Source: Streptomyces sp. CB03234 (GTDB lineage Bacteria; Actinomycetota; Actinomycetes; Streptomycetales; Streptomycetaceae). Taken from it: a stretch of DNA of 64,000 nt. How positions within the stretch are numbered: position 1 is the stretch's first letter; the number at the start of each line of letters is the position of its first letter. Shown here in pieces: positions 15,746 to 24,464 of this stretch. A program made the translations under genes and the position numbers. Where the stretch lies: the NCBI RefSeq assembly GCF_001905885.1, contig NZ_LIYH01000006.1:124001-188000 (forward strand), given 5' to 3'. The notes beneath the pieces are model-generated. The model had not been told where the DNA came from. It saw only the letters and a list, made by a program, of their open reading frames with translations, and did no database searches.

Positions 15746-16045
15746 TCAGGCGTTCTCGGCGGCGCCGTCGTCCGGTACCACCGACACGATCGCGCCGGTC
15801 GGCGGCGGAGGATGCTGGATCTGCACGTACGTGACGGAGAGAGCGGGAAGCCCGGAGCGCGGCTCGATCCGTGTCACCCAGACCTCCGCCCGGTCGGTGA
15901 GGACACGGACCCGGCGGCCGAGGCCTGGCGTCCGCTCAAGCTCGGCTCGCAGTTCCTCGACGGCAGCCGCCGCCTCGGGGCCGAGTTCGTCGATCCGTTT
16001 GCGCGCCGTGTGCGTGCTTTCCACGACGGCCGCATGCTCGGTCAA
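15746..16045 (-). CDS. Small hypothetical protein, coupled pair (second gene)
   Basis: A 99-residue protein with a helical N-terminal half (STHTARKRIDELGPEAAAAVEEL) and a beta-rich second half (RVRVLTDRAEVWVTRIEP, ALSVTYVQIQ). It lacks membrane segments and known motifs. The ATG overlaps the stop of the upstream minus-strand gene by four bases. The helix-plus-strand layout resembles small RelE-like proteins in outline only, so a toxin-antitoxin role is speculation. Confidence 0.65.
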   Translation of the reverse strand: MTEHAAVVESTHTARKRIDELGPEAAAAVEELRAELERTPGLGRRVRVLTDRAEVWVTRIEPRSGLPALSVTYVQIQHPPPPTGAIVSVVPDDGAAENA

Positions 16046-16341
16046 CGGTGACCTTCCTGCTGCTTTAGGGCGCGTGCCAGTTCGATCCCCTCAGCGACCG
16101 CATCGTCGAATCCCGGGTCGCACCGGGTCAGCACGTGGCCGCGATATGAGGCGATGATGTCGGAGACCTCGCGAAGGTCGGTGTAGTCGACCCGGTCCAG
16201 CGTCGCTGCGAGCTCCGCCTCCATGCGGGCCAGGTCGCCGGGAAAGCCAAGTCCGGCGGCGAGCGCGGCTCGTACCTCACCGAGGGTCCTCATCGGCGGC
16301 GGCTCCGCCGGTGCCACTGGCTGGATGGGATGTTCGCTCAC
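16042..16341 (-). CDS. Small hypothetical protein, coupled pair (first gene)
   Basis: A 99-residue mostly helical, acidic protein (MRTLGEVRAALAAGLGFPGD, DRVDYTDLREVSDIIASYRG) after a Pro-rich N-terminus. The GTG at 16341 is preferred because GGAAGGA lies 9 bp upstream; an ATG at 16398 would add 19 residues but has a poorer context. It is translated first in a pair with the gene at 15746. Function unknown. Confidence 0.62.
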   Translation of the reverse strand: MSEHPIQPVAPAEPPPMRTLGEVRAALAAGLGFPGDLARMEAELAATLDRVDYTDLREVSDIIASYRGHVLTRCDPGFDDAVAEGIELARALKQQEGHR

Positions 16342-16410
16342 TGTGTCGCGTCCTTCCGCCGGAGGAACGGGCGGCCGCTCCTCGTCACCTCTCTGCATGA
16401 CGCTACCCGG

Positions 16411-17640
16411 TTACTTCCGCGCCGGACCGGGTGAATGCGTGGACCGGGTGGGTTCGTGGTCCGCCGATGTGGCCGACCCGGTCACCACGCGGGACGTCGA
16501 GGTGTGCAGGCGCAGGGCGACGGCTGCCGCCGCGAGGCCCAGGAGGGTCATCGCCGCGCCCGCCCAGGCCGTGGAGACGAAGCCGAGGCCCGCGTCGATG
16601 ACCGTGCCGCCGAGCCACGGCCCGCCGGTGTTGCCGAGGTTGAACGCGGCCGTCGTCGTCGCGCCCGCCAGGGTGGGGGCGGCGCGGGCCACGTTGAACA
16701 TGCGGGCGTTGAGGGCCGGGGCGGTGTAGAACGCCGAGACGCCGAGGAGGAAGGAGAGGATCACCGTGGCGACGGGGCTGGAGGCGAACACCGCGAGCGC
16801 CCCCAGGAACAGCGTCGACGCCGTGATGCCGCTGAGCAGCACCCCGAACAGGTGCGCGTCCGCGACCCGGCCGCCGATCGTCGTACCGATCAGCGCGCCG
16901 ATGCCGAAGAGGGCCAGTACGGTCGGCACCCAGCCGGCGTCGAGGCCGGCCACGTCGGTGAGCAGCGGCGCCAGGTACGAGAACGCGCAGAAGACGCCGC
17001 CCGCCGCGAGGGCGGTGACCGCGACCGCGAGCCAGACCTGCCGGTCGCGGTAGATCGTCAGCTCCCGCCGCAGCCGCGGCTTCTCGGCGGGGAGCGGAAT
17101 GCGGGGGATCAGGGTCACCACGCCGACCAGCGCGATCGCCGAGGCGGCGCCGACCGCCCAGAACGCGGACCGCCAGCCCAGGTGCTCGCCCAGGAACGCG
17201 CCGGCCGGGACGCCGAGGACGTTCGCGATCGACAGCCCGCCGATCATCACGGCCATCGCGCGGGCGCGCGACCCGACCGGCACCATCGCGATGGCGACGG
17301 CCGCGCCGACCGCCCAGAACCCGGCGCACGCCAGCGCGCTGACCACGCGGGACGCGAAGAGGATCCCGTACGAAGGGGCCAGCGCGCCCACGAGCTGCCC
17401 GACGCCGAACGTGCTGATCAGCGCGATGAGCGTGGTCTTGCGCGGCAGCCGCAGCGTGGCGACCGCGAGGAGCGGCGCGCCGATCACCATCCCGATCGCG
17501 AAGGCGGATATGAGCAGCCCGGCCTTCGGGATCGAGACGTCCATGTCGTCCGCGATGGGTGGCAGCAGACCCGACAGCATGAACTCGCTCGTGCCGAGCG
17601 CGAAGACGGACAGGCCCAGGATGTAGACGGCCAGGGGCAT
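16411..17640 (-). CDS. MFS drug-efflux transporter (Cmx/CmlR-like)
   Basis: A transporter of about 409 residues with 12 membrane helices. The N-terminus MPLAVYILGLSVFALGTSEFM, the motif-A region RKTTLIALI and the motif-C-like GLSIANVLGVPAGAFLG resemble Streptomyces chloramphenicol-efflux proteins of the Cmx/CmlR group, so export of chloramphenicol-like compounds is possible but unproven. The start at 17640 matches those relatives; in-frame ATG 17673 and TTG 17685 lie upstream without a good ribosome site. It follows the HD gene closely on the same strand. Confidence 0.83.
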   Translation of the reverse strand: MPLAVYILGLSVFALGTSEFMLSGLLPPIADDMDVSIPKAGLLISAFAIGMVIGAPLLAVATLRLPRKTTLIALISTFGVGQLVGALAPSYGILFASRVVSALACAGFWAVGAAVAIAMVPVGSRARAMAVMIGGLSIANVLGVPAGAFLGEHLGWRSAFWAVGAASAIALVGVVTLIPRIPLPAEKPRLRRELTIYRDRQVWLAVAVTALAAGGVFCAFSYLAPLLTDVAGLDAGWVPTVLALFGIGALIGTTIGGRVADAHLFGVLLSGITASTLFLGALAVFASSPVATVILSFLLGVSAFYTAPALNARMFNVARAAPTLAGATTTAAFNLGNTGGPWLGGTVIDAGLGFVSTAWAGAAMTLLGLAAAAVALRLHTSTSRVVTGSATSADHEPTRSTHSPGPARK

Positions 17641-17700
17641 GCGGGCGCGTTCACGTACGGCGGATGAGGGCATGCCAGGGGTCAACGCGGTCGGTGTGCC

Positions 17701-18375
17701 TTACATTCCCGAGGTCTCCAGCAGCTTCAGCTCCGTGGTCAGGTTCTGGCGGGCCCTCTCCTCCCACTCCCGGGCCCCGTGCGGCGTACGGAACAGGCAC
17801 GGCAGGCCCAGCAGCTGCCGCAGCACCGCGGCCCGCCCCTCCCGGAACGCGTCGTCCGGTACGAAGCCGTACTCCTCCCGTACGGCGGCGGCGTACGCGG
17901 CGTACGCGTCGGGCGCGGCGGCCAGGATCGCCAGGTCCGCGTCGCACAGCACCTCGCCGTTGCGGTCGCCGTCCGCCGGGTCGTGGGTGACCGTCAGCCG
18001 GACGAGGCGGGCGACCTCCGCCGTACGCGCCTGGTCGATGCCCAGCTCGGGCAGGGCGCGCTCGGCGAGGCGGGCGCTGCGCTCCTCGTTGGTGGACCGC
18101 TCGGGGAGGTAGACGGCGTCGTGGAACCAGGCGGCGAGGCGTACGAGGTCGGGGTCGTCGGCGTGGTCCGCGAGCTCGTCGACGCGGTCGAGGACGGCGA
18201 GGAGGTGGTCGGTGGTGTGGTAGCGGCGCTGCGGCTCGGCCCAGCGGGCGAGGAGGTCGTCGGCGTACCGCAAGGGCGAGAAAACGCAGTCGTCCGTGTC
18301 GAGGGCCTTGATCACGGCCGACCGCCAGCGGCGGCGGAGGTCGTCGTGCGCGGGGTGAGCGGGGAGGGGCGCCAT
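17701..18375 (-). CDS. HD-domain metal-dependent phosphohydrolase-like protein
   Basis: A 224-residue predicted HD-superfamily protein. Candidate metal ligands are RYHTTDHL (His near residue 53), WFHDAVY (His-Asp near 85) and LCDADLAIL (Asp near 146). This order is shared by a large uncharacterised Streptomyces family annotated as N-methyl-D-aspartate receptor NMDAR2C-like. Substrate unknown. CACAAT lies 6 bp before the ATG, and no Shine-Dalgarno is visible. Confidence 0.8.
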   Translation of the reverse strand: MAPLPAHPAHDDLRRRWRSAVIKALDTDDCVFSPLRYADDLLARWAEPQRRYHTTDHLLAVLDRVDELADHADDPDLVRLAAWFHDAVYLPERSTNEERSARLAERALPELGIDQARTAEVARLVRLTVTHDPADGDRNGEVLCDADLAILAAAPDAYAAYAAAVREEYGFVPDDAFREGRAAVLRQLLGLPCLFRTPHGAREWEERARQNLTTELKLLETSGM

Positions 18376-18437
18376 GGGGTCATTGTGCCGGGTGCGGCCC
18401 GTTGCCAGGGCGGGCCGTGGACGGTTGGCTGGGGGCC

Positions 18438-19115
18438 ATGAGCGATCTACGTGACGTATCCGATGTACGTGACCCCGAGCTGCCCGGGCTGTTGCTGCGG
18501 ACCGAGCGCGACGCCCTGATCCCGCTGCTGCGCCGCCTGCCCGACGCGGCCTTCGCCGTACGCACCTGCTGTCCCGGCTGGACGGTGCGGCACGTCCTGG
18601 CGCACTGCGCGGCGGCGCTGACGCGGGTCGTGGAGGACCGTTTCGAGGAGGGCGTCTTCAGCCCCGAGGCCAACGACCGGGACATCGCGGAGCGCGCGGA
18701 GCGGTCCAACTCGGCGATCGTCGACGAGCTGGAGCGCGGCATGACCGAGGCGGGCGCGGCCATCGCGGCGGCGCCGGACGGGCGGCGGGACGGCATCGCG
18801 CTGGGCGAGTGGGTGCACGCGGGTGACGTACGGGAGGCCCTCGGCGAGCCGGGAGCCTACGCGGGCCCCGGGCTCGCCCCGGCGCTGGACCTCCTGGCCT
18901 CGGTCACGCGGGCGCGCGGCACGGTGCCGCTCCACGCGGACCTCGACGACCGCGACGACCCGCTGCGCCTGGGCGCGGCGTCGGGCGAACGCCCCCCGGC
19001 CCGCTACCTGGGCCCGGCGCCGACCCTGATCCGCCTCTACGCCGCCCGCCCGCTGACGGGTACCCGCTACGACCTGGCGGGCGCCACGGAGGCGGACCTG
19101 GTCCTGTTCGGCTGA
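18438..19115 (+). CDS. Maleylpyruvate isomerase-family (mycothiol-dependent, DinB-like) protein
   Basis: A 225-residue member of the TIGR03083/DinB-like family, which uses mycothiol as cofactor. The four-helix N-terminal half contains the family pattern GWTVRHVLAHCAA (about 53-66) and the metal-ligand segment LGEWVHAGDVREALG (about 123-137). The C-terminal segment with PLHADLDDRDD is the usual small alpha/beta extension. The actual reaction is not predictable. ATG at 18438 is 62 bp from the divergent HD gene. Confidence 0.85.
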   Translation: MSDLRDVSDVRDPELPGLLLRTERDALIPLLRRLPDAAFAVRTCCPGWTVRHVLAHCAAALTRVVEDRFEEGVFSPEANDRDIAERAERSNSAIVDELERGMTEAGAAIAAAPDGRRDGIALGEWVHAGDVREALGEPGAYAGPGLAPALDLLASVTRARGTVPLHADLDDRDDPLRLGAASGERPPARYLGPAPTLIRLYAARPLTGTRYDLAGATEADLVLFG

Positions 19116-19128
19116 CGCCGGCTCAAAG

Positions 19129-19174
19129 ACAGGCACGGTTCTCCGGGATGACGGGAGTGGAGGACCGTGCCTGT
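19129..19174. terminator. Bidirectional hairpin terminator
   Basis: ACAGGCACGGT (19129-19139) pairs perfectly with ACCGTGCCTGT (19164-19174) between two convergent genes. Extra pairing (TCTCC with GGAG-like bases) extends the stem toward a small loop. Confidence 0.85.
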
Positions 19175-19206
19175 GGGCCGTTGTCGGGTTCGACGCCGGT
19201 TCCGGA

Positions 19207-20010
19207 TCAGTCAGTTCCGCAGAACCCCATTTCGGCGAGGTGTTCCCTGATGAGCTGGCGCAGGCACTCCCGGCTGGGCGGGTCGCCGGGATCGCCCTTG
19301 GGGCCGCGGGGTCCTCGCGGTCCGGCGGGTCCGCAGGGTCCCGGATCGCCCTGGGGTCCCTGGGGTCCCGGAGGGCCTTGAGCCCCGGCGGGTCCCTTGC
19401 GGCCGTCGGCGCCGGCCGGCCCGTTGGCGCCGGGCTTCCCGTCCCTGCCGTCCCTGCCGGGCGGTCCTTCGGGTCCCTCCGGGCCCTGGGCGCCCTCGGG
19501 GCCCGGCATACCGCGGGGGCCTTGGGGACCGGGCGGGCCCTCCACCCCTCGCGGTCCTTCGGGTCCCTCCGGGCCCTGCGGGCCCGTGGGCCCCGGCAGG
19601 CCGCGCGGGCCTTCGGGACCTGCCGGGCCCTCCACCCCACGCGGTCCTTCGGGGCCGCATGGGCCCTCCGGTCCGGGCGGTCCGGAGGGGCCGATGGGCC
19701 CGGTGGCCCCGGCGGGCCCGGTGGGGCCCACAGGGCCGGTGCGCCCGGTGCAGCCGGGCGGGCCCTGGGGTCCGGGCGGCCCCTGGGGTCCGGGCGGTCC
19801 CGGGGGTCCGGGCGGACCGGAGGGAGGTTGCGGAGCGGGGTCGCAGGGAGGCTCCGGCGGCGGGTCGCACGGAGGCTTCGGCGCGGGGTCGCAGGGCGGC
19901 TGCGGGGCGGGATCGCACGGCGGGTTGGAGCTGTGGCCGCACGCCTCGTCAGGTGGGCACTGTGCCTGCGCGGTGACGGTGGTGTTCTGGGCTCTGGGCG
20001 GTGTGGTCAT
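19207..20010 (-). CDS. Collagen-like Gly-X-Y repeat protein with Cys-rich flanks
   Basis: A 267-residue protein. Residues 1-64 contain a short N-terminus and repeated PPCDPAP-type units. Residues 65-244 are 60 consecutive, uninterrupted Gly-X-Y triplets rich in GPP, GPQ, GPE and GPR, with Cys in three triplets. The last 23 residues (ending RQLIREHLAEMGFCGTD) form an amphipathic helix with two Cys, a candidate trimerisation cap. It should form a collagen triple helix with disulfide links at both ends. No signal peptide or anchor is seen. GGGAGG precedes the ATG at 20010. The location and role are unknown; spore-surface or envelope use, as in BclA-type proteins, is a guess. Confidence 0.88.
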   Translation of the reverse strand: MTTPPRAQNTTVTAQAQCPPDEACGHSSNPPCDPAPQPPCDPAPKPPCDPPPEPPCDPAPQPPSGPPGPPGPPGPQGPPGPQGPPGCTGRTGPVGPTGPAGATGPIGPSGPPGPEGPCGPEGPRGVEGPAGPEGPRGLPGPTGPQGPEGPEGPRGVEGPPGPQGPRGMPGPEGAQGPEGPEGPPGRDGRDGKPGANGPAGADGRKGPAGAQGPPGPQGPQGDPGPCGPAGPRGPRGPKGDPGDPPSRECLRQLIREHLAEMGFCGTD

Positions 20011-20338
20011 GGAGCCTCCCGGCGTCTTTGAGCGCACAAGGTGCGTTCGGCGGTAGCCGTCCCCACCCCCCCAAGGCGGACTGCGCCACCGGGCGATGGA
20101 ACGTGCCCGGTGTGCGGCGTACATGACGGCTGCGACAGGAGCGGCGTCGACGGGTCGTCTTGCGGACGCCGTGTCCGGCGTCACGAGTTCCGGACGACCA
20201 TCCGCCGCTTTCCGTACTCAGCGTGAATGTCCCCATTACTCCACGTGGCATAACGCGCGTCGTCGTCGCCTGGCGCAAGCTCGCCAACGGCCCTTTCCTC
20301 AAACGCACTTGAGGGTGTGCGCCCCCGGTCCGCTGCCG
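20011..20338. other. Intergenic region, 328 bp, no gene recognised
   Basis: Lies between the start of the collagen-like gene and the end of cutC, so it presumably carries the collagen gene promoter reading leftward. No consensus promoter, repeat or convincing small gene was found. Confidence 0.5.
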
Positions 20339-21052
20339 TCACGCCCGGCCGTCGACCGCCGTGCGCCAGGCGCGGACGGCGGTGGGGGAGACCGGGGCGG
20401 ACCAGCCGGAGGGGCGGGCGGCGCCGCCGATGTGGAAGGCGGTGACGCCCCCGGCGAGGAGCGTCGGCACGTGGTCCAGGCGGAGGCCGCCGCCGACCAG
20501 GAGCCGCGGCTCGTAGCCCGGTTCGCCGCGCCGGGCGGCGGCGGCCTCGGCCAGCAGGGTCGGCAGGCCCTCGTCGACACCGGCCGCCGAGCCGGCCGTG
20601 AGGTACGTGTCCAGTCCCGGGAGGTCGGCGAGCTGCTTGCGTGCCGCGTCCCGGTCGGCCGCCCGGTCGAGCGCGCGGTGGAACGTCCAGCGGCAGCCCT
20701 CCAGCTCGGCGACCAGCCGCTCGACGGCGACCAGGTCCACATGGCCCTCGGCGTCGAGGAAACCGAGGACGAACTCGTCCGCGCCCTCCTCGCGCAGCTC
20801 CCGCGCCACCCGTACGAGCGCGTCGATGTCGCCCGCGGCGAACCCGTCGGCCAGGCGCAGCATCACGCGCAGCGGGATGTCCACGGCGGCACGGATCCGG
20901 CCGTAGGTCTCGCGGGACGGGGTGAGTCCGTCCGCGGCCATGTCGGTGACCAGTTCGAGGCGGTCCGCTCCTCCGGCCTGTGCGGCGATCGCGTCCTCGG
21001 CGTCGAGGGCGATCACCTCCAGGACTGCACGGTTGCTCACTGACGGCTCCAT
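20339..21052 (-). CDS. cutC: CutC-family copper homeostasis protein
   Basis: A 237-residue TIM-barrel protein of the CutC family. Hallmarks are GGADRLELVTDMAADGLTPS (near residues 27-46), VMLRLADGF, GADEFVLGFLDAEGHVD, TFHRALDRAAD and LLVGGGLRLDHVP. CutC was linked to copper tolerance in E. coli, but its biochemical role remains uncertain. Here it lies next to a CopA/CsoR-type locus, and reads in the same direction as the exported protein gene 28 bp upstream, supporting a metal connection. Confidence 0.88.
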   Translation of the reverse strand: MEPSVSNRAVLEVIALDAEDAIAAQAGGADRLELVTDMAADGLTPSRETYGRIRAAVDIPLRVMLRLADGFAAGDIDALVRVARELREEGADEFVLGFLDAEGHVDLVAVERLVAELEGCRWTFHRALDRAADRDAARKQLADLPGLDTYLTAGSAAGVDEGLPTLLAEAAAARRGEPGYEPRLLVGGGLRLDHVPTLLAGGVTAFHIGGAARPSGWSAPVSPTAVRAWRTAVDGRA

Positions 21053-21080
21053 TCGCTACAGGTCTAGTCCAATGGCCAGC

Positions 21081-21941
21081 CTAATGCGCGTGCACCGTGA
21101 AGGCAGCCGTACGGACCTTCCCCGCGTGCCGGAAGTCGAGGAAGAGCCGGTACGCCCCCGCGCTCGGCGCCGTCACTGTGAACGAGACCTCCGGCCCGGC
21201 AGGGCCCTCGTGCGGGTGGACGTGCAGGTAGGCGAGGTCACCGGCGCGCAGCGCGACGAGGTGGCCGTACGCGCCCAGATAGGGCTCCAGGTCGGTGACC
21301 GGCCGCCCGCCCCGGCTGACGCGCAGGGTCAGCTCGCCCGCCCGCCCCGGTGCCGGGGTCCCGGCGAGCTCGACGCGGTAGCCGTCGACCTCGGCGACCC
21401 GGCTCGGCGCGGGCAGCGCCGCCGGGCGGTACGTCCCCGGCACCGCGAGGTCCCCCCCGAGGGTGAGGGCCGCCCCGCCCGCGGGCGTGAAGTCGGCGAA
21501 CGCCCGGTAGTCACCGGCCTTCGGCAGCTCTACCGGCGTGGACCAGGTGCCGTCCGCTCCCCGCACGGGGTGCAGGTGCCGGTACACGGTCAGGTCCCGC
21601 GAGGCGAGGATGAGGTGCAGCTCCTTGCCGTGCTCCCGCTCGTACGCCGTGACGGCCCGCCCGCGCGCGTCCCTGACGGCGAACCGCAGCTCGCCCCGCT
21701 TCCCAGCGGTGAGGGCCGACGGCTCCAGCGTGAGCGTGTGGCCGCCCTCCGAGACCTGGAGCCCACCGGGTGCGGTGGAGACCGAGGGCGCGTCGTGCTC
21801 GCCGTGCCCCGCGGCCGGCCGCTCCTCCGCCGCGACGGCCGGGCCGACGACCGGGCCGACGCCCTTGCCGATCCCGTACGCCGTGCCGAAGGTCGCGGCG
21901 AGCGCTGCGGCGAAAGCGGTGATCTTCACTCCGGTGTTCAT
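21081..21941 (-). CDS. Exported protein of the copper locus
   Basis: A 286-residue protein with a hydrophobic N-terminal segment (residues about 6-38, ending PAVAAEE) acting as signal peptide or anchor. His-containing GHGEHD follows, then two Ig-like or CopC-like beta domains (HLILASRDLTVYRHLHPV and HLVALRAGDLAYLHVHPHEG). The paired HLHP and HVHPHE clusters could bind copper outside the membrane. AAGGAG precedes the ATG. It is divergent from copA across three CsoR-type boxes, so copper-inducible expression is likely. Function is inferred from context and His motifs. Confidence 0.78.
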   Translation of the reverse strand: MNTGVKITAFAAALAATFGTAYGIGKGVGPVVGPAVAAEERPAAGHGEHDAPSVSTAPGGLQVSEGGHTLTLEPSALTAGKRGELRFAVRDARGRAVTAYEREHGKELHLILASRDLTVYRHLHPVRGADGTWSTPVELPKAGDYRAFADFTPAGGAALTLGGDLAVPGTYRPAALPAPSRVAEVDGYRVELAGTPAPGRAGELTLRVSRGGRPVTDLEPYLGAYGHLVALRAGDLAYLHVHPHEGPAGPEVSFTVTAPSAGAYRLFLDFRHAGKVRTAAFTVHAH

Positions 21942-21980
21942 GGCGACTCCTTGAGAGGCTCGGTCCCGATGCGCCAACAG

Positions 21981-22081
21981 TACCCCCGGGGGGTATCAAG
22001 TCAAGCGGATGGATCCTTGCGTCTTGATACCCCCTGGGGGTATACATGGACCCATCGAGACGGCATACCCTGTTGGGGTAT
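21981..22081. promoter_or_regulatory. Three CsoR-type copper operators in divergent promoter
   Basis: Boxes of the form ATACCC-(C)-N-GGGGTAT occur at 21981-21995 (TACCCCCGGGGGGTA), 22027-22043 (ATACCCCCTGGGGGTAT, a perfect palindrome apart from the centre) and 22065-22081 (ATACCC-TGTT-GGGGTAT). They match the known CsoR consensus for copper-responsive repression. They cover the 161-bp gap between the exported protein gene and copA, so one repressor probably controls both. No csoR gene is in the window. Confidence 0.88.
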
Positions 22082-22102
22082 AGATTCCGAGGAGCAGCAC
22101 TC

Positions 22103-24355
22103 ATGAGCACCCCCACGACGACGACACCCGGCCCCGCCGCCGAGGTCGAGCTCGCCATCGGCGGCATGACCTGCGCCTCGTGCGCGGCCCGTATCGAGAA
22201 GAAGCTCAACCGCATGGACGGCGTCACCGCGACCGTCAACTACGCCACCGAGAAGGCGAAGGTCACCTTCGCCGACGGCGTCCAGGTGGCCGACCTCATC
22301 GCCACCGTCGAAGCGACCGGCTACACCGCCGAGGAGCCCGCGCCCCCGGCACCCGAGGCCCACGAAGAGCAGCAGCCCGACGAGCTGCGGCCGCTGCGGC
22401 AGCGCCTGATCACGGCCGTCGTCCTCTCCGTACCCGTCATCGCCATGGCCATGGTCCCGGCCCTCCAGATCCAGTACTGGCAGTGGCTCTCCCTGACCCT
22501 CGCCGCGCCGGTCGTCACCTACGCGGGCTGGCCCTTCCACCGCGCCGCCTGGACCAACGCGCGCCACGGCGCCGCGACGATGGACACCCTCATCTCGGTC
22601 GGTACGTCGGCGGCGTTCCTGTGGTCGCTGTGGGCGCTGTTCTTCGGTACGGCCGGTATGCCCGGCATGACCCACCCCTTCGAGCTGACCATCGCCCGCA
22701 GCGACGGCGCCGGGAACATCTACCTGGAGGCCGCCGCCGGGGTCACCGCGTTCATCCTGGCCGGCCGCTACTTCGAGGCCCGCTCCAAGCGCAAGGCGGG
22801 CGCGGCGCTGAGGGCGCTCCTCGAACTCGGCGCGAAGGACGTCACCGTCCTGCGCGGCGACCGCGAAACCCGCGTCCCGGTGGGGGACCTGCGCGTGGGC
22901 GACCGGTTCCTGGTCCGGCCCGGCGAGAAGATCGCCACCGACGGCACGGTCGTCGAGGGCACCTCCGCCGTGGACGCCTCCATGCTCACGGGCGAGTCCG
23001 TGCCGGTGGAGGTCGGCGTCGGCGACCCCGTCACGGGCGCCACCCTCAACGCCGGCGGCCGCCTGGTCGTCGAGGCCACCCGCGTCGGCGCCGACACGCA
23101 ACTGGCCCGCATGGCCAAGCTCGTCGAGGACGCGCAGAACGGCAAGGCCGCCGCACAGCGCCTCGCCGACCGGATCTCCGCCGTCTTCGTGCCCGTCGTC
23201 ATCGGACTCGCGCTCGCCACGCTCGGCTTCTGGCTCGGCAACGGCTCCGGGCTGACCGCCGCGTTCACCGCCGCCGTCGCCGTACTGATCATCGCCTGCC
23301 CGTGCGCCCTCGGCCTCGCCACCCCGACCGCCCTCATGGTCGGCACCGGGCGCGGCGCCCAGCTCGGCATCCTCATCAAGGGCCCCGAGGTCCTGGAGAC
23401 CACCCGCAAGGTCGACACCGTCGTCCTCGACAAGACCGGCACCGTCACCACCGGCCGTATGACCCTGCTCGGCGTCCACACCGCCGACGGCACCGACGAG
23501 GCCGACGTACTGCGTCTGGCGGGCGCCCTGGAGCACGCCTCCGAGCACCCCATCGCCCGCGCCGTGGCGGCCGGCGCGGCCGAGCGCGTCGGCACCCTCC
23601 CCACCCCCGAGGACTTCGCCAACATCGCGGGCCTCGGCGTCCAGGGCGTCGTCGACGGCCACGCGGTACTGGTCGGCCGCGAGAAGCTGCTGAAGGAGTG
23701 GGCGATCGAACTGCCCGCCGAGCTGGAGCGCGCCCGGCACGAGGCCGAGGCCGCCGGCCGTACGGCCATCACCGTCGCCTGGGACGGCGAGGCCCGCGCG
23801 GTCCTGGAGGTCGCGGACGCGGTCAAGGAGACCAGCGCCGAGGCGATCCGCCGGCTGCGCGCGCTGGGCCTCACCCCCATCCTCCTCACCGGCGACAACC
23901 GGGCCGTCGCCGACGCCGTCGCCGCCGAGGTCGGGATCGACGAGGTGTACGCGGAGGTCATGCCGGAGGACAAGGTCGACGTGGTCAAGCGCCTCCAGGC
24001 CGAGGGCCGGTCGGTCGCCATGGTCGGCGACGGCGTCAACGACGCCGCCGCGCTCGCCCAGGCCGACCTGGGCCTGGCCATGGGCACCGGCACGGACGCC
24101 GCCATCGAGGCCGGCGACCTCACGCTCGTACGCGGCGACCTGCGCGCCGCCGCCGACGCCATCCGCCTCTCCCGCCGCACCCTGGCCACCATCAAGGGCA
24201 ACCTCTTCTGGGCCTTCGCCTACAACGTCGCCGCCCTGCCGCTCGCCGCCGCCGGGCTCCTCAACCCGATGATCGCGGGCGCCGCGATGGCGTTCTCGTC
24301 GGTGTTCGTGGTCGGCAACAGCCTCCGCCTGCGCGGCTTCAAGGCGGCGGCGTAG
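22103..24355 (+). CDS. copA: Copper-exporting P1B-type ATPase
   Basis: A 750-residue membrane ATPase that pumps Cu(I) out of the cell. One N-terminal heavy-metal-associated domain (GGMTCASCAARIEKKL, residues 20-35) is present. Eight membrane helices include the metal-binding CPC (residues 399-401) in IIACPCALGLATPTA. The phosphorylated Asp is in DKTGT (residue 443); the nucleotide domain has SEHPIARAV, and TGDN and GDGVNDAAAL are intact. GAGGAG precedes the ATG at 22103. Expression should respond to copper via the three CsoR-like sites upstream. No copZ chaperone gene is adjacent. Confidence 0.96.
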   Translation: MSTPTTTTPGPAAEVELAIGGMTCASCAARIEKKLNRMDGVTATVNYATEKAKVTFADGVQVADLIATVEATGYTAEEPAPPAPEAHEEQQPDELRPLRQRLITAVVLSVPVIAMAMVPALQIQYWQWLSLTLAAPVVTYAGWPFHRAAWTNARHGAATMDTLISVGTSAAFLWSLWALFFGTAGMPGMTHPFELTIARSDGAGNIYLEAAAGVTAFILAGRYFEARSKRKAGAALRALLELGAKDVTVLRGDRETRVPVGDLRVGDRFLVRPGEKIATDGTVVEGTSAVDASMLTGESVPVEVGVGDPVTGATLNAGGRLVVEATRVGADTQLARMAKLVEDAQNGKAAAQRLADRISAVFVPVVIGLALATLGFWLGNGSGLTAAFTAAVAVLIIACPCALGLATPTALMVGTGRGAQLGILIKGPEVLETTRKVDTVVLDKTGTVTTGRMTLLGVHTADGTDEADVLRLAGALEHASEHPIARAVAAGAAERVGTLPTPEDFANIAGLGVQGVVDGHAVLVGREKLLKEWAIELPAELERARHEAEAAGRTAITVAWDGEARAVLEVADAVKETSAEAIRRLRALGLTPILLTGDNRAVADAVAAEVGIDEVYAEVMPEDKVDVVKRLQAEGRSVAMVGDGVNDAAALAQADLGLAMGTGTDAAIEAGDLTLVRGDLRAAADAIRLSRRTLATIKGNLFWAFAYNVAALPLAAAGLLNPMIAGAAMAFSSVFVVGNSLRLRGFKAAA

Positions 24356-24464
24356 CAGTCCAGGCCCCCGGGCCGGCCCCGTTGGTGCGGTGCCGGGTGC
24401 CGGGGGCTCCGTGGGGGGTGCTCCCGCGCACGGGCGGCCCCGCAGGACCGAACCGGGCCGTGCG

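Noticed and set aside
19240..20056. Plus-strand Gly/Ser/Pro-rich frames opposite the collagen-like gene
   Set aside because: Reverse complements of Gly-X-Y codons again give Gly/Pro-rich frames; only the minus frame has strict triplets, Cys flanks and a ribosome site.
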